DNA of 63,582 nt from Alkaliphilus pronyensis (GTDB lineage Bacteria; Bacillota; Clostridia; Peptostreptococcales; Natronincolaceae), in NCBI RefSeq assembly GCF_009017275.1, contig NZ_WBZC01000027.1, positions 1 through 63,582 of the forward strand, given 5' to 3'. Both the position numbers and the translations under genes were made by a program. This document shows, one piece after another, positions 9,375-19,454 of this stretch (the first letter of the stretch is position 1; each line of letters starts with the position of its first letter). The notes beneath the pieces were generated by a model. It made no database searches, was not told the origin of the DNA, and worked only from the letters and a program-made list of their open reading frames with translations.

Positions 9375-10277
9375 CTAAATTACTGTGTTTGTTATTGAGC
9401 CAATTTTTTCTATACTACAGATTACTTCATCTCCTGCCATTAGGAACCTTGGTGGCTGAAAGCCCATACCAACTCCTGCTGGTGTGCCAGTAGCAATAAT
9501 ATCTCCTGCCCTTAGGGTAACACCCTGGGATAAATCGCTAATTATAGTGGGTATATCAAAAATCAGCTTGCTTGTATTAGAGTTCTGTCTTATCTCACCG
9601 TTTACACTAGATTGAATATTTAGATGAACTGGAAAAGGAATACTAGATTTATGGGTTATGCAGGGCCCCATAATACTGAAGGTATCTAAGCTTTTACCCT
9701 TTAGCCATTGGGTATGCTTTTTTTGTAAATCTCTAGCTGTTATATCATTAAGTATACTATAGCCAAAAATGTACTCCTCTGCCCTTTCCTTTAAAATATT
9801 ACTACCTTCCTTACCTATAATTACTGCTAACTCTACCTCATAGTCTAATTGATTAGTTAATTCCTGATGGCTTTTAATGGCTTCCTCTGAGGCAATTATA
9901 TTTGATGCCATTTTACTAAAATACACTGGTGCTTCTGGTAAGGTGAAGCTATTTCCTTTGAATTTTTGCGATTCTAATGCATGATCATAATAGTTAAGAC
10001 CGAGGCATATTATATTACGCAAAGGTGTAGGTATTGGACTGATTAGTTTTACATCCTCTTTCTTAACAAAAAGCTTACTATCATTTGCTTTGCATAGATA
10101 ATGGTTTATTAAACCAATGGTTTCATCCTTACAGTTCTTAATAAAGTTAAGCATGTTACCATAGTGATTAAGCTCTTTTGTGTTTGATAAGTCAAGTATA
10201 AGATTACTGTCCTCCGTTAAAACCCCTATGCTTTCAATATTATCCTTTACAAAAGTTATAAATCTAATATCAATCAC
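9375..10277 (-). CDS. Fumarylacetoacetate hydrolase (FAH) family protein
   Basis: Metal-dependent C-C hydrolase, isomerase or decarboxylase of 2-oxo acids. The FAH core covers residues 80-300, with LGLNYYDHALE, the metal-site LDYEVELAVIIGKEG, GYSILNDITARDLQ, KSLDTFSIMGP and GDIIATGTPAGVGMG. Length 300 aa. The only in-frame early start codon is GTG at 10277, which is itself part of a GAGGTG ribosome-site-like sequence; an ATT start three codons later cannot be excluded. Monocistronic. Candidate activities include fumarylpyruvate hydrolase, oxaloacetate decarboxylase and homoprotocatechuate-pathway isomerase; the sequence alone does not decide. Confidence 0.85.
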   Translation of the reverse strand: MIDIRFITFVKDNIESIGVLTEDSNLILDLSNTKELNHYGNMLNFIKNCKDETIGLINHYLCKANDSKLFVKKEDVKLISPIPTPLRNIICLGLNYYDHALESQKFKGNSFTLPEAPVYFSKMASNIIASEEAIKSHQELTNQLDYEVELAVIIGKEGSNILKERAEEYIFGYSILNDITARDLQKKHTQWLKGKSLDTFSIMGPCITHKSSIPFPVHLNIQSSVNGEIRQNSNTSKLIFDIPTIISDLSQGVTLRAGDIIATGTPAGVGMGFQPPRFLMAGDEVICSIEKIGSITNTVI

Positions 10278-10390
10278 CTCAATTATATTGTTATTGTTAG
10301 CTGTTTCTCTTATGTATTATATACTCTTAGCCTGTTTTCTTTATGTTTTTAATAATTACAAGCTGCATGCACATTAGTCATATGGGTTAA

Positions 10391-10442
10391 AAAACAAAAA
10401 ACCTCGGCAAAGGGTGTATTATTAATACGCTAGGATGCCGAG
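10391..10442 (-). terminator. Terminator of tRNA-Val
   Basis: CTCGGCA (10403-10409) pairs with TGCCGAG (10436-10442) around a nested hairpin. On the minus strand the stem is followed by TTTTTTGTTTTTT. Confidence 0.85.
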
Positions 10443-10465
10443 CTCTGACAATTATGATTATATTT

Positions 10466-10541
10466 TGGTGGGCAATAAGGGACTCGAACCCCTGACTTCT
10501 TCCACGTCAAGGAAGCACTCTACCAGCTGAGTTAATTGCCC
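10466..10541 (-). tRNA. tRNA-Val (anticodon GAC)
   Basis: A 76-nt minus-strand cloverleaf with encoded CCA. Acceptor GGGCAAT pairs with ATTGCCC, the anticodon arm is CTTCC / TTGACGT / GGAAG, and the T-loop is GTTCGAGTC. The anticodon is GAC. Confidence 0.95.
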
Positions 10542-10749
10542 TTAAACTACATATAAATATAATTAATAATAACATCTCTTTATAATTAAATCAAGAACTA
10601 CATTTATTAGTTGGCTTTAGCAATACATCAATAGCAACGAATAAACCTACAAATTATTTATACCATTTATTTGCAGTATGTTTCGGTAGTCTATTTTGGG
10701 GGTAATAGAATATTATGATTAAAATAACTTACATAAGGAGGTCATGGGA

Positions 10750-11712
10750 ATGCCGACAGGTGATAGATTTTTTAAGAATCAACCTATTATGCGTAGGGTT
10801 CTATATAGTCTAGTTCCAATTATTGTGGGAGCAATTTATTTCTTTGGTTGGCGGACTATTATTTTAATGTCTGTAGTAACCTTATTTGGCTTTTTAACAG
10901 AGGCAGCCTTTAAAAGAAAGGGAAAACAGCCAGTTACAGAGGCAGTAGTTGTATCCTCTATACTATTTACACTGACTTTGCCGGTTTCAACTCCCCTCTG
11001 GGTCGCAATAATAGGTATTATTTTTGGAATTGCCTTCGCCAAAGAAGCCTTTGGTGGCTTTGGTCACAATGTATTTAATCCTGCCCTTGCGGCAAGAACC
11101 TTTATCTATGTTTGTTTTCCAGAATATCTTACAGTTAAATGGAATGTTGCAGCTGAATCATTCCCAGGTGGGTTAGTTCAATATATGACACCAGCAGTGG
11201 ATGCCATAACCAGTTCGACCCCTTTAACCATCTTAAAGCAAACTGGAGAGGCTCTTCCTTTAAATCAGCTATTTTGGGGTAATGTTTCAGGTTCCTTAGG
11301 TGAAACAAGTGGATTTCTAATTTTAATAGGTGCTATAATACTAATTTATACTAAGGCTGCTGATTGGAGATTAATGATTTCACCGATAGTTGGCTTTGTG
11401 GGATTAAGCAGTATTTTAAACCTTACAGGTGTTTTAAGTGATCCTGGTCCTGTGTTCGGGCTACTGTCAGGAGGAATATTGTTTGTAGCTGTGTTCTTTG
11501 CAACCGAACCAGTGACAGCACCGAAGGGTAAAGAAGCAAAGCTTGTATATGGACTACTTATTGGTATAATCACCCTAATAATAAGGGCATTTGGAATATT
11601 TGTTGGAGGAGCTATGTTTGCAGTACTAATAATGAATACCTTTGCTCCAATTTTGGATGTAGGGTTTAAGACCTTAAAGACAAGGAATGGGAAGCAGGTG
11701 AAGGCGACATGA
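10750..11712 (+). CDS. rnfD: RnfD/NqrB-type membrane subunit
   Basis: Integral membrane subunit of a cation-pumping electron-transfer complex, carrying covalent FMN. It is 320 aa with about eight to ten hydrophobic helices. The flavinylation site reads DAITSSTPLT, with the acceptor Thr in the place of the D-x-x-(S/T)-G-A-T motif. It is shorter than typical NqrB (about 410 aa) and close to RnfD. An ATG at 10744 is only 1-2 nt from the AAGGAGGT site; the ATG at 10750 has normal spacing and is chosen. First gene of a five-gene operon whose stops and starts overlap. Confidence 0.88.
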   Translation: MPTGDRFFKNQPIMRRVLYSLVPIIVGAIYFFGWRTIILMSVVTLFGFLTEAAFKRKGKQPVTEAVVVSSILFTLTLPVSTPLWVAIIGIIFGIAFAKEAFGGFGHNVFNPALAARTFIYVCFPEYLTVKWNVAAESFPGGLVQYMTPAVDAITSSTPLTILKQTGEALPLNQLFWGNVSGSLGETSGFLILIGAIILIYTKAADWRLMISPIVGFVGLSSILNLTGVLSDPGPVFGLLSGGILFVAVFFATEPVTAPKGKEAKLVYGLLIGIITLIIRAFGIFVGGAMFAVLIMNTFAPILDVGFKTLKTRNGKQVKAT

Positions 11713-12320
11713 AGAAATTCAATATAAAAGCTATACTTTTTATGTTGGTTTTATCTGTAATTTTTACAGGAGTTCTTGCAATCATCAATGAATATACGAA
11801 GGATAGAATACTTCTTAATGAAGAATTAAAGCAGCAAAAATCACTTTTATATGTATTGGATCTACCGATACAAGAAAAAACAGCAGTTGAAGTAAGCGCC
11901 ACATATTCAACTAATATTATTGAAAAAACAACTAATGGTATTACATATTATGAAGGCTATAGAGATGGAAATATTGAAGGTTATATATTTCCATTTGAGG
12001 GTGAAGCTGTTTGGGGTACATTAAAGGGTTTTATTGCCCTTTCCACCGACTTTAGTGAAATAGTTGGTGTAGATTTCCTTTCCCATAGCGAAACACCGGG
12101 CTTAGGTGGAAGAATAGATGAATTGCAGTTTAAAGAGCAGTTTAGAGGCATAGAAGTAGACATTACTAAGGATGAAGACTACCTAGTCTATAGGCCAAAT
12201 CAAGGAGGACAAATAGATACTATTTCTGGAGCAACTGGAACCTCAAATGCTGTTATAAACATTTTAAATAATAACCTAAACAATATCCTTAATGACGTAA
12301 AGGAGGGGTTGGAAAATTGA
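11709..12320 (+). CDS. rnfG: RnfG/NqrC-type FMN-binding subunit
   Basis: Membrane-anchored flavoprotein subunit, 203 aa. One N-terminal transmembrane helix (about residues 8-27) is followed by an extracytoplasmic FMN-binding domain. The ApbE flavinylation motif SGATGTS is preceded by DTI, so Thr carries FMN through a phosphoester bond. ETPGLGGRIDE is the conserved family signature. The ATG overlaps the rnfD stop. A strong AGGAGGGG near its 3' end serves the next gene. Confidence 0.9.
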   Translation: MKKFNIKAILFMLVLSVIFTGVLAIINEYTKDRILLNEELKQQKSLLYVLDLPIQEKTAVEVSATYSTNIIEKTTNGITYYEGYRDGNIEGYIFPFEGEAVWGTLKGFIALSTDFSEIVGVDFLSHSETPGLGGRIDELQFKEQFRGIEVDITKDEDYLVYRPNQGGQIDTISGATGTSNAVINILNNNLNNILNDVKEGLEN

Positions 12321-12967
12321 TTAAGCTAAAGGAAGTAAACAATATTTTTACTATGGCAATTTTTAAAGACAACCCAATTTTCAGACAGATTCTAGGAATT
12401 TGCTCTGCCCTTGCTGTAACAAATCTTATGCTGAACTCATTGGTTATGGGCATTGGATTAGTTTTCGTAACCTCTTTTTCTAGCTTGACAGTATCCATTA
12501 TCCGTAGCTATATCCCTAAACATATTAGGATGATGGTTCAAACCCTTATTATTTCAGGCTACGTAATTATTGTTGATATTATACTAAAGGCTTATTATCC
12601 CACCATGAGTGAAGCCCTTGGACCATATGTGGGATTAATAATAACGAATTGTATTATTATGGGACGTTGTGAATCCTTTGCTCAGAATAATTCTCCTCTA
12701 CCATCTTTTCTCGATGGAATTGCAACTGGTGTTGGTTATACTATAGTTTTATTAACCATTGCCTTCTTTAGAGAGCTACTAGGATTTGGAACTCTATTTG
12801 GATTTCAGGTTGTTGGTTCCTGGTGGCCTAATTGGATCTTTATGATAATGCCCCCTGGAGCATTCTTTATGCTGGCTATTTTGATTTGGGTTTCTAACTC
12901 ATTGGTGCCGAAGCCTGATGAAGATAAGCTTTCACCGGCAGCAGCAAAGGTAGGAGGTGTTAATTGA
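12317..12967 (+). CDS. rnfE: RnfE/NqrD-type membrane subunit
   Basis: Integral membrane subunit, 216 aa, about six helices. Cys residues in [11 protein letters not shown] and [11 protein letters not shown] correspond to those that, with RnfA/NqrE, hold an intramembrane 2Fe-2S cluster in Nqr structures. It starts at TTG overlapping the previous TGA as TTGA, after AGGAGGGG. The N-terminal [18 protein letters not shown] signature is typical. Confidence 0.92.
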   Translation: MIKLKEVNNIFTMAIFKDNPIFRQILGICSALAVTNLMLNSLVMGIGLVFVTSFSSLTVSIIRSYIPKHIRMMVQTLIISGYVIIVDIILKAYYPTMSEALGPYVGLIITNCIIMGRCESFAQNNSPLPSFLDGIATGVGYTIVLLTIAFFRELLGFGTLFGFQVVGSWWPNWIFMIMPPGAFFMLAILIWVSNSLVPKPDEDKLSPAAAKVGGVN

Positions 12968-13557
12968 TGGCTGATATTAATCCCTTTGTAATTTTAATAG
13001 CATCAATTTTTACCAGTAATATGATTCTTAGTAATTTCCTAGGGATGTGCTCATTTATTGCAGTCTCAAAGGAGATTAAAACCTCCTTAGGCTTAGGTCA
13101 GGCTGTAACCTTTGTTTTAACAGGCACTACAATAATTAACTATTTAGTATATCACTATGTTTTAATACCCTTTAACCTTGAGTACCTACGCTTTATAGTG
13201 TTTATTATAACCATTGCTGCCTTTGTACAGCTGGTTGAAATGATTGTAGAAAGATACTTACCAACCCTTTATTATTCATTGGGAATATTTCTACCTTTAA
13301 TTACTGTTAACTGTGCTATTCTTGGTGTTTCACTGTTTATGGTAATTAGAAGCTATTCCTTTATTCAAGCAGTGGCATTTGGTGTTGGCTCAGGTCTTGG
13401 TTGGCTTCTTGCAATCTTGGCTATGTCAGGTATAAGGCAAAAAATTAAAAATTCTCCAGTTCCAAAGGGTCTACAGGGTCCTGGAATAACCCTAATAATA
13501 ACTGGGTTAATGGCTTTGGCATTTATAGGCTTTTCAGGCATTGTTAAAATACAATAA
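12967..13557 (+). CDS. rnfA: RnfA/NqrE-type membrane subunit
   Basis: Integral membrane subunit, 196 aa from the ATG that overlaps the rnfE stop as [20 protein letters not shown] and [12 protein letters not shown] carry the two cluster-ligand cysteines. It is homologous in topology to the preceding subunit, with opposite orientation in known complexes. A TTG one codon upstream is also in frame; the ATG fits the GTAGGAGGTG site better. Confidence 0.92.
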   Translation: MADINPFVILIASIFTSNMILSNFLGMCSFIAVSKEIKTSLGLGQAVTFVLTGTTIINYLVYHYVLIPFNLEYLRFIVFIITIAAFVQLVEMIVERYLPTLYYSLGIFLPLITVNCAILGVSLFMVIRSYSFIQAVAFGVGSGLGWLLAILAMSGIRQKIKNSPVPKGLQGPGITLIITGLMALAFIGFSGIVKIQ

Positions 13558-13577
13558 TCGAGGGGAGGAATAGCCCT

Positions 13578-14678
13578 ATGATGACTATACTAATTACAGT
13601 AGGCGTTATATCGGGTATAGCAACAACACTAGCTTTACTCCTTACAATTGCCGATGTATATATAGCTAATTATGGTGAAAAAAAGATTATCATTAATGAT
13701 GATAAGGAGCTAATTGTAGAGGGTGGAAGCTCACTGCTTTCTACATTAGTAGGTAATAATATCTTTATACCCTCCGCCTGTGGTGGCAAGGGTAGCTGTG
13801 GCTATTGTAAATGTAAGGTAAATAGTGGTGCTGGTCCAGTTCTTGCTACCGAGCTTTCTTACTTAACTGAAGAGGATCAAAGAAATAATGTTAGACTTTC
13901 CTGTCAAATAAAGGTTAAGGAAGACATGGCAATAGAAATACCAGAGGAATTGTTTAACGTAAAGCAATTTAAAGGTGTTGTTGAAATATCTAAGGATTTA
14001 ACCGACAAAATTAAGTTCTTACGTTTAAGGATTACAGATGGTCAAGAAATATCCTTTAAGGCTGGGCAATACCTTCAATTGACTTCACCACCATATCCAG
14101 GAAACAAGGATGAGGTATATAGAGCATATTCAATTGCATCATCTACAAAGCACAAGGATTACATAGATTTGATTATAGGCTACGTTGAAGGTGGAATATT
14201 AACAACCTATGTCCATAAGCATTTATCTGAAGGTGACGATGTAACCTTTAATGGCCCCTATGGTGATTTTTATCTACAGAATTCTGACTCTGACATGGTA
14301 ATGGTTGCTGTAGGTACAGGAATGGCACCCATTAGAAGTATATTACAGGAAATGCTTGACAAGGGTATAGAAAGAAAAGCTGTATTTTTCTTTGGAGCCC
14401 GAAGCAAAAGTGACCTTTTTATGCTTGATGAAATGGAAATGTTTGAAAGGGAGCTTTATGATTTCAAGTTTATTCCTACACTATCTAGACCAAAGGATGA
14501 AGATAACTGGGATGGCTTCACAGGTAGAGTACCTGATGCTATAGCTGATTATTTAGAGGAAGCACCAAATCGTGAGGCTTACCTTTGTGGTAGTGCCCCT
14601 ATGATAGAATCAACCGTAAAGAATCTTTTATTAAAGGGCTTTACTGAAGATAAAATTTTCTATGATAAGTTTGATTAA
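13578..14678 (+). CDS. nqrF: NqrF-like NADH dehydrogenase subunit (2Fe-2S, FAD)
   Basis: NADH-oxidising entry module. One N-terminal transmembrane helix is followed by a 2Fe-2S ferredoxin domain (SACGGKGSCGYCKCKV and the distal LSCQ), an FAD domain (RAYSIASS) and an NAD domain (VGTGMAPIRSIL, with LCGSAP near the end). The length of 366 aa is slightly below typical NqrF (about 405). It follows rnfA by 20 nt with GGGGAGGA. An NqrF in an otherwise Rnf/Nqr core operon that lacks nqrA, rnfB and rnfC is unusual; see findings. Confidence 0.88.
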   Translation: MMTILITVGVISGIATTLALLLTIADVYIANYGEKKIIINDDKELIVEGGSSLLSTLVGNNIFIPSACGGKGSCGYCKCKVNSGAGPVLATELSYLTEEDQRNNVRLSCQIKVKEDMAIEIPEELFNVKQFKGVVEISKDLTDKIKFLRLRITDGQEISFKAGQYLQLTSPPYPGNKDEVYRAYSIASSTKHKDYIDLIIGYVEGGILTTYVHKHLSEGDDVTFNGPYGDFYLQNSDSDMVMVAVGTGMAPIRSILQEMLDKGIERKAVFFFGARSKSDLFMLDEMEMFERELYDFKFIPTLSRPKDEDNWDGFTGRVPDAIADYLEEAPNREAYLCGSAPMIESTVKNLLLKGFTEDKIFYDKFD

Positions 14679-14683
14679 ACATT

Positions 14684-14728
14684 AAAGACTAAGATGATTA
14701 CAATAATCTTCTTAGTCTTTAGTTTTGG
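14684..14728. terminator. Bidirectional terminator between the nqrF and lysC operons
   Basis: AAAGACTAAG (14684-14693) pairs with CTTAGTCTTT (14711-14720), with an inner GATTACAATAATC hairpin. A T-rich tail follows on the plus strand. Confidence 0.8.
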
Positions 14729-14754
14729 TTTATATAATTTAACCCTTATACTCT

Positions 14755-15975
14755 TTATTCTATTGACACCAGCCCAAAGGCTTTTCCAACTAGAGTGATT
14801 ACCTTTTCTTCAAAATGACTATCAACAACCCATGATATTTTAATTTCCGAAGTTGTTACCATTTTGATTTCAATATTATTGTCGTCCATAGCTTTAAAAA
14901 CCTTAGCAGCTACCCCAGAGTGGGTTCTCATCCCTAAGCCTACTACAGAGATTTTTGCAATGCTTTTGTTAATTTCCCATTTAATATCCGAATATTCCTT
15001 TTTCCAATTACCAATAATCTCTTCAGCTATTGCAATATCCTCTTTAGGTATAGTAAAGCTCACATACATTTTCCCTGCTTCAGTTATCATATGGGATATC
15101 ATATCTACATTTACTTCCTTGTCCGCCAGTTGTCCAAATAATCTATAAAGATTACCTGTGGAGGATGGTAAGTTTAATACTGTAACTTGTATATCATCTA
15201 GGCTTGAAGCCATACCGGTTATTATTGTTTCTTCCAATGAATCTTCCCCCTCAAATTCTATCATGGTGCCCCTTTCATCAGAAAAAGTAGAAGCAACATA
15301 TAAAGGTATTTTATATTTGTTTGCCAGTTCTACAGCTCTATAATGCATTACTCCTGCACCTAAGCTTGCCATTTCCATCATTTCTTCGTAGCTTATTTTA
15401 TCTATTTTACGGGCCATTTTAAGCTTTCTAGGGTCCATTGTATATATACCCTCTACATCAGTATATATTTCACACTTTGCCCCTAGCTTAGCTGCCAATG
15501 CCACTGCTGAGGTATCGCTACCTCCTCTACCTAATGTAGTATATTCATAATTGTCATTTACACCTTGAAAGCCTGCAACAACAACTATTTTATTATCTTC
15601 TAAAGCATCTATAACCCTTGAGGTATTAATGTCCTTAATACGTGCTTTTTGGTGTAGTGAGGTGGTTTTAATATTTAATTGATGCCCAGTAAAGGATATG
15701 GCTGAATACCCCTTTGAGATTAGAGCCATTGACAACAGGGATATTGTAATCTGTTCTCCTGTTGTCAATAGCATATCCATTTCTCTTGGTTCTGGTGAAT
15801 CGGTAACCTCTTTAGCCAAAGACAAAAGCTCATCAGTTGTTTTTCCCATTGCAGAAACTATAACAACAACACTATATCCTTCAGAGCTTTTCTTTATAAT
15901 TTTATCAGCAACAGCCTTAATTTTATCAACTGAGGCTACAGAGGTACCTCCGTATTTCTGTACAACAATATTCAT
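14755..15975 (-). CDS. lysC: Aspartate kinase
   Basis: Phosphorylates aspartate, the first step towards lysine and diaminopimelate. The kinase domain starts at [15 protein letters not shown], with [20 protein letters not shown] near residue 140 and the catalytic [12 protein letters not shown]. Two C-terminal ACT repeats (from about 265) begin with the [19 protein letters not shown] segment and are the feedback-inhibitor site. Length 406 aa. Last gene of the asd-dapA-dapB-dapH-lysC operon, 1 nt after dapH. Its place behind a lysine riboswitch suggests the lysine/DAP-dedicated isozyme. Confidence 0.95.
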   Translation of the reverse strand: MNIVVQKYGGTSVASVDKIKAVADKIIKKSSEGYSVVVIVSAMGKTTDELLSLAKEVTDSPEPREMDMLLTTGEQITISLLSMALISKGYSAISFTGHQLNIKTTSLHQKARIKDINTSRVIDALEDNKIVVVAGFQGVNDNYEYTTLGRGGSDTSAVALAAKLGAKCEIYTDVEGIYTMDPRKLKMARKIDKISYEEMMEMASLGAGVMHYRAVELANKYKIPLYVASTFSDERGTMIEFEGEDSLEETIITGMASSLDDIQVTVLNLPSSTGNLYRLFGQLADKEVNVDMISHMITEAGKMYVSFTIPKEDIAIAEEIIGNWKKEYSDIKWEINKSIAKISVVGLGMRTHSGVAAKVFKAMDDNNIEIKMVTTSEIKISWVVDSHFEEKVITLVGKAFGLVSIE

Positions 15976-15976
15976 C

Positions 15977-16690
15977 TTATGCTTCCTTTAAATTACGAAG
16001 AACCTCGACAATTTCTGTCTTTGACTTCGTTTTTTCATCAATTGCCTTTATGACCTTTGCAGGTGTGCCTGCAACCACTACATTTTCTGGAACATCTTCA
16101 GTAACTATAGCCCCGGCAGCCACAACTGATCCTTTTCCTACCTTTACACCCTCTAATATTACAGCATTAGCACCAATAACAACATTATCTTCTATAATCA
16201 CAGGAGTTGCAGATGGAGGTTCAATAACTCCAGCTATTACAGCTCCTGCCCCTACATGACAGTTTTTTCCTACAATGCCTCTTCCTCCTATAATGGCGTT
16301 CATATCTATCATAGTGCCTTCACCAATGACTGCACCAATATTTATAACTGCCCCCATCATAATAACTGCATTTTTCCCTATTTCCACCTTCTCTCGGATA
16401 TATGCACCTGGTTCTATTCTAGCTTGAATATCTTTTATATCTAACATTGGAATTGCAGAATTCCTTCTATCGTTTTCAATTTCAAAATCCTCTATTAGTT
16501 CTTTGTTCTCCTGTAGCAGTACATTTACATCCTTCCATTCTCCAAACAAAATAGCTGTAGAGTCTGTAACAAAATTTTTAACCTGATAGCCATTCCAGTT
16601 AATCTTATCAATTTTTCCCTTTAAGTATACCTTCACTGGGGTCTTCTTTTCACTGTTCCCAATGTATTCTATTATAGTTTTTGCATCCAT
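15977..16690 (-). CDS. dapH: Tetrahydrodipicolinate N-acetyltransferase
   Basis: Acetylates tetrahydrodipicolinate in the acetyl-branch of diaminopimelate synthesis. It is 237 aa with an N-terminal alpha/beta cap (1-85) and a left-handed beta-helix of hexapeptide repeats (about 95-205; [20 protein letters not shown] and [15 protein letters not shown]). It follows dapB by 13 nt with AAGGAGG before the ATG. Its presence shows that the organism uses the acetylated DAP route. Confidence 0.94.
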   Translation of the reverse strand: MDAKTIIEYIGNSEKKTPVKVYLKGKIDKINWNGYQVKNFVTDSTAILFGEWKDVNVLLQENKELIEDFEIENDRRNSAIPMLDIKDIQARIEPGAYIREKVEIGKNAVIMMGAVINIGAVIGEGTMIDMNAIIGGRGIVGKNCHVGAGAVIAGVIEPPSATPVIIEDNVVIGANAVILEGVKVGKGSVVAAGAIVTEDVPENVVVAGTPAKVIKAIDEKTKSKTEIVEVLRNLKEA

Positions 16691-16703
16691 TTATGCTTCC
16701 TCC

Positions 16704-17426
16704 TTAGTCTATTCCAAGTACATTTTTCATATTGTATAAACCATTTGCTTTATTTATTATAAACTTTGCAGCCACAAGAGCCCCTTGTGCAAATACTGAC
16801 CTGTCATGGGCTTCATGGATAATCTTTAATGTTTCTAAATCATTAATAAAATGTGCTTCATGAAGTCCTACAATATTACCTCCCCGTATAGCATGAACTC
16901 CTATTTCCCCCTTCTCTCTTGGACATTGTCCGTATCTCCCGTGCTGATGCTTTGTAGTGGCTTCTAGCCCTTTTTCTATTGCCTCCACTATAGTTGTTGC
17001 ACTTCCTGATGGAGCATCCATTTTTCTATTATGGTGTGCCTCTATTACTTCGATATCAACTTTGTTCTTAAGTATTGCTGCCACCCTTTCCACCAGCGAA
17101 AACATTATGTTCATACCAAGTGACATATTAGTTGCATGTAATATTGGTATAGTCTTTGAGGCTTCTTTAATTTTATTTAAATCCTCATCATCAAATCCTG
17201 TGGTTCCAATTACCAATGGAGTTTTATTTTTAATGCAATATTCCAGTAGGCTGTTTACTGTTGTTGGATGTGAAAAATCTATAACAACATCTGCTTTAAA
17301 CTCAATGCTTTCTACAGGGGTGCTACTGCTAACACCACCTATATTTATCCATTGGGAATCTTCCTTTGCTAGACGGAAAATGTTTTGCCCCATTCTACCG
17401 CTAATCCCCCATATATATAAGTTCAC
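16704..17426 (-). CDS. dapB: 4-hydroxy-tetrahydrodipicolinate reductase
   Basis: NAD(P)H-dependent reductase forming tetrahydrodipicolinate. The Rossmann motif is WGISGRMGQ at the N-terminus. EAHHNRKMDAPSGSA contains the catalytic His/Lys region, and VIDFSHP and IGTTGF are family signatures. In-frame TTG and ATG codons lie upstream (17444, 17435), but the ribosome site AAGGGA covers 17436-17441, so the GTG at 17426, 9 nt after it, is the likely start. This gives 240 aa. It follows dapA by 14 nt. Confidence 0.93.
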   Translation of the reverse strand: MNLYIWGISGRMGQNIFRLAKEDSQWINIGGVSSSTPVESIEFKADVVIDFSHPTTVNSLLEYCIKNKTPLVIGTTGFDDEDLNKIKEASKTIPILHATNMSLGMNIMFSLVERVAAILKNKVDIEVIEAHHNRKMDAPSGSATTIVEAIEKGLEATTKHQHGRYGQCPREKGEIGVHAIRGGNIVGLHEAHFINDLETLKIIHEAHDRSVFAQGALVAAKFIINKANGLYNMKNVLGID

Positions 17427-17440
17427 AAGGATCATTCCCT

Positions 17441-18313
17441 TCAAATGATATTTTGAGTCTTCATTTCACTTCTTAGTTTTTCTAAATTTCCTTCTTCTAA
17501 TACTGTTAAAGGTGATCGTAGTTGGTTAGAAATAAACTTCATTTCATTTAGTGCAGCCTTTACAGGTATTGGATTAACCTCAATAAACAAATAGTCGATT
17601 AGCTTTTTATACTTTAATTGTAAATCTAATGCTTCACTTACCCTTCCATCCATAAAGGCTTTACACATCTGTTGCATTTCCTTTGGTATTATATTTGCTG
17701 ATACAGATATTACACCATGCCCCCCGCAGCTATAGATAGGAATTACCTGATCATCGTTTCCCGAATATATTTTAAAGCTATTTGGAACTAATCTTTTAAC
17801 CTCTAATATTTGAGAAATGTTTCCACTAGCTTCCTTTATGGCAATAATGTTGTCAACCTCTGCAAGCTCTGCAACTGTTTGTGGTAATATGTTGACACCT
17901 GTACGGGAGGGTACATTATATAATATAATGGGTAGCTTTGTAGAATTAGCAATCTCTGTGTAATGGGCTATCAGTCCTTTTTGGGTGGCTTTATTGTAGT
18001 AGGGTGTTACAACTAGGGCTCCATCTGCACCTAGAGCTTCTGCCTCCCTTGTATAATTAACTGCGGCTTCTGTACTGTTTGAGCCTGTTCCAACTATAAC
18101 GGGTATTTTACCACCAGCTACTTCAACGGCGGTTTTAACTATCTGTACCCTTTCCTCATGGCTTACAGTTGAGGCTTCACCTGTTGTACCAAGTACAATT
18201 AAGGCCTGTGTTTCATTCTCTAGGTGAAACTCTATTAAAGCTTTAAAACCTTCTAAGTCTATGTTACTCCCTTTAAAGGGGGTAACTATAGCAACTCCCG
18301 AACCATTAAACAT
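17441..18313 (-). CDS. dapA: 4-hydroxy-tetrahydrodipicolinate synthase
   Basis: Condenses pyruvate and aspartate semialdehyde. TIM-barrel enzyme of 290 aa. GTTGEASTVSHEE is the substrate loop, YNVPSRTG carries the catalytic Tyr, and the Schiff-base Lys is in IIAIKEASGNIS. Between asd (15 nt upstream) and dapB in the lysine operon. Confidence 0.96.
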   Translation of the reverse strand: MFNGSGVAIVTPFKGSNIDLEGFKALIEFHLENETQALIVLGTTGEASTVSHEERVQIVKTAVEVAGGKIPVIVGTGSNSTEAAVNYTREAEALGADGALVVTPYYNKATQKGLIAHYTEIANSTKLPIILYNVPSRTGVNILPQTVAELAEVDNIIAIKEASGNISQILEVKRLVPNSFKIYSGNDDQVIPIYSCGGHGVISVSANIIPKEMQQMCKAFMDGRVSEALDLQLKYKKLIDYLFIEVNPIPVKAALNEMKFISNQLRSPLTVLEEGNLEKLRSEMKTQNII

Positions 18314-18328
18314 AAATATTTCTCCCTT

Positions 18329-19327
18329 CTATAATTTGATATTTTCCATAGCTTCAATAATCTGTACTGCATTTGTTGCAGCACCCTTCCTTAAATTATC
18401 AGCCACCACCCATAAGGAAAGACATTTAGGGTTAAATAGGTCTTTTCTTATTCTTCCTACATAGGTACTATCTGTGTTTTCTACTTCTAATGGTGTTGGA
18501 TAACAGTTTTCCTTTGGGTTATCCATTAAAATAACACCGTCTGCCTTTTCTAATATTTCCTTAACCTCATGTATTTCTGGTGTTTTCTCAAATTCAACAG
18601 TAATAGATTCGCTGTGACCATAGTAAACAGGAATTCTAACGGTTGTGGCATTAACTTCAATATCTTTGTTTTCAAATATTTTTTGTGTTTCGTATACCAT
18701 CTTTAACTCTTCCTTTGTAAATCCATTATCATAGAAAACATCTATATGAGGTATACAATTTCCATGTATTTTTCTTGTGTAGACCTCATTTGGATAATTC
18801 TTATCCTTAACTTGATTCTCCAGCTCTTGAATAGCTTTAAATCCACTACCAGACACAGCTTGATAGGTAGAAACTACTATTCGCTTCATTCCAAAGCTCT
18901 TGTGTAGAGGCCCTAAGGCAACAACCATTTGAATGGTTGAACAGTTGGGATTAGCAATAATACCTCTATATCCCTTTAGTACATGGGAGTTTACCTCAGG
19001 AACCACAAGTGGTATTCCTTCTGTCATCCTCCATTGGGAAGAATTATCTATTACTATGTTACCTGCCTCTGAGGCTATTGGAGCAAATTTCTCAGAAACA
19101 CCACCACCAGCAGAAAATAGTAAATAGTCAAAGCTATCCCTCATGGCTTCTTCAGTTAGCAGCTCAACTTTAATTTCCTTTCCCTTAAATAAAACGGTAG
19201 ATCCCTTAGATTTTTCTGATGCAAACAATCTTAATGAACTAATAGGTAGATTTCTTTCCTCTAGTATTTCTACCATTTTTGACCCTACTGCACCAGTAGC
19301 ACCGACAACACCAACAATTAAGCCCAT
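18329..19327 (-). CDS. asd: Aspartate-semialdehyde dehydrogenase
   Basis: NADP-dependent reduction of aspartyl phosphate. The N-terminal GVVGATGAVGSKM binds NADP. The catalytic Cys is in IIANPNCSTIQMV, the substrate His/Arg region is GNCIPHIDVF plus TVRIPVYYGHSES. Length 332 aa. First gene of the operon, directly downstream of a lysine riboswitch and its terminator, so the whole aspartate-to-DAP pathway here is lysine-repressed. Confidence 0.95.
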   Translation of the reverse strand: MGLIVGVVGATGAVGSKMVEILEERNLPISSLRLFASEKSKGSTVLFKGKEIKVELLTEEAMRDSFDYLLFSAGGGVSEKFAPIASEAGNIVIDNSSQWRMTEGIPLVVPEVNSHVLKGYRGIIANPNCSTIQMVVALGPLHKSFGMKRIVVSTYQAVSGSGFKAIQELENQVKDKNYPNEVYTRKIHGNCIPHIDVFYDNGFTKEELKMVYETQKIFENKDIEVNATTVRIPVYYGHSESITVEFEKTPEIHEVKEILEKADGVILMDNPKENCYPTPLEVENTDSTYVGRIRKDLFNPKCLSLWVVADNLRKGAATNAVQIIEAMENIKL

Positions 19328-19454
19328 ATAAAATCCCCTTCCTGTATATAGTATTAAGCTAAATTTAAAACAATATATTATTAATCTTTATTCTATTATA
19401 TTAAAATTATTTGCAAATTATATTGTATAAAATGCTTATTATGTTGCAAAAATT

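Noticed and set aside
10750-14678. Complete Rnf or complete Na+-NQR complex
   Set aside because: rnfB, rnfC and nqrA are absent from both flanks, which hold a tRNA and terminator on one side and lysC on the other.
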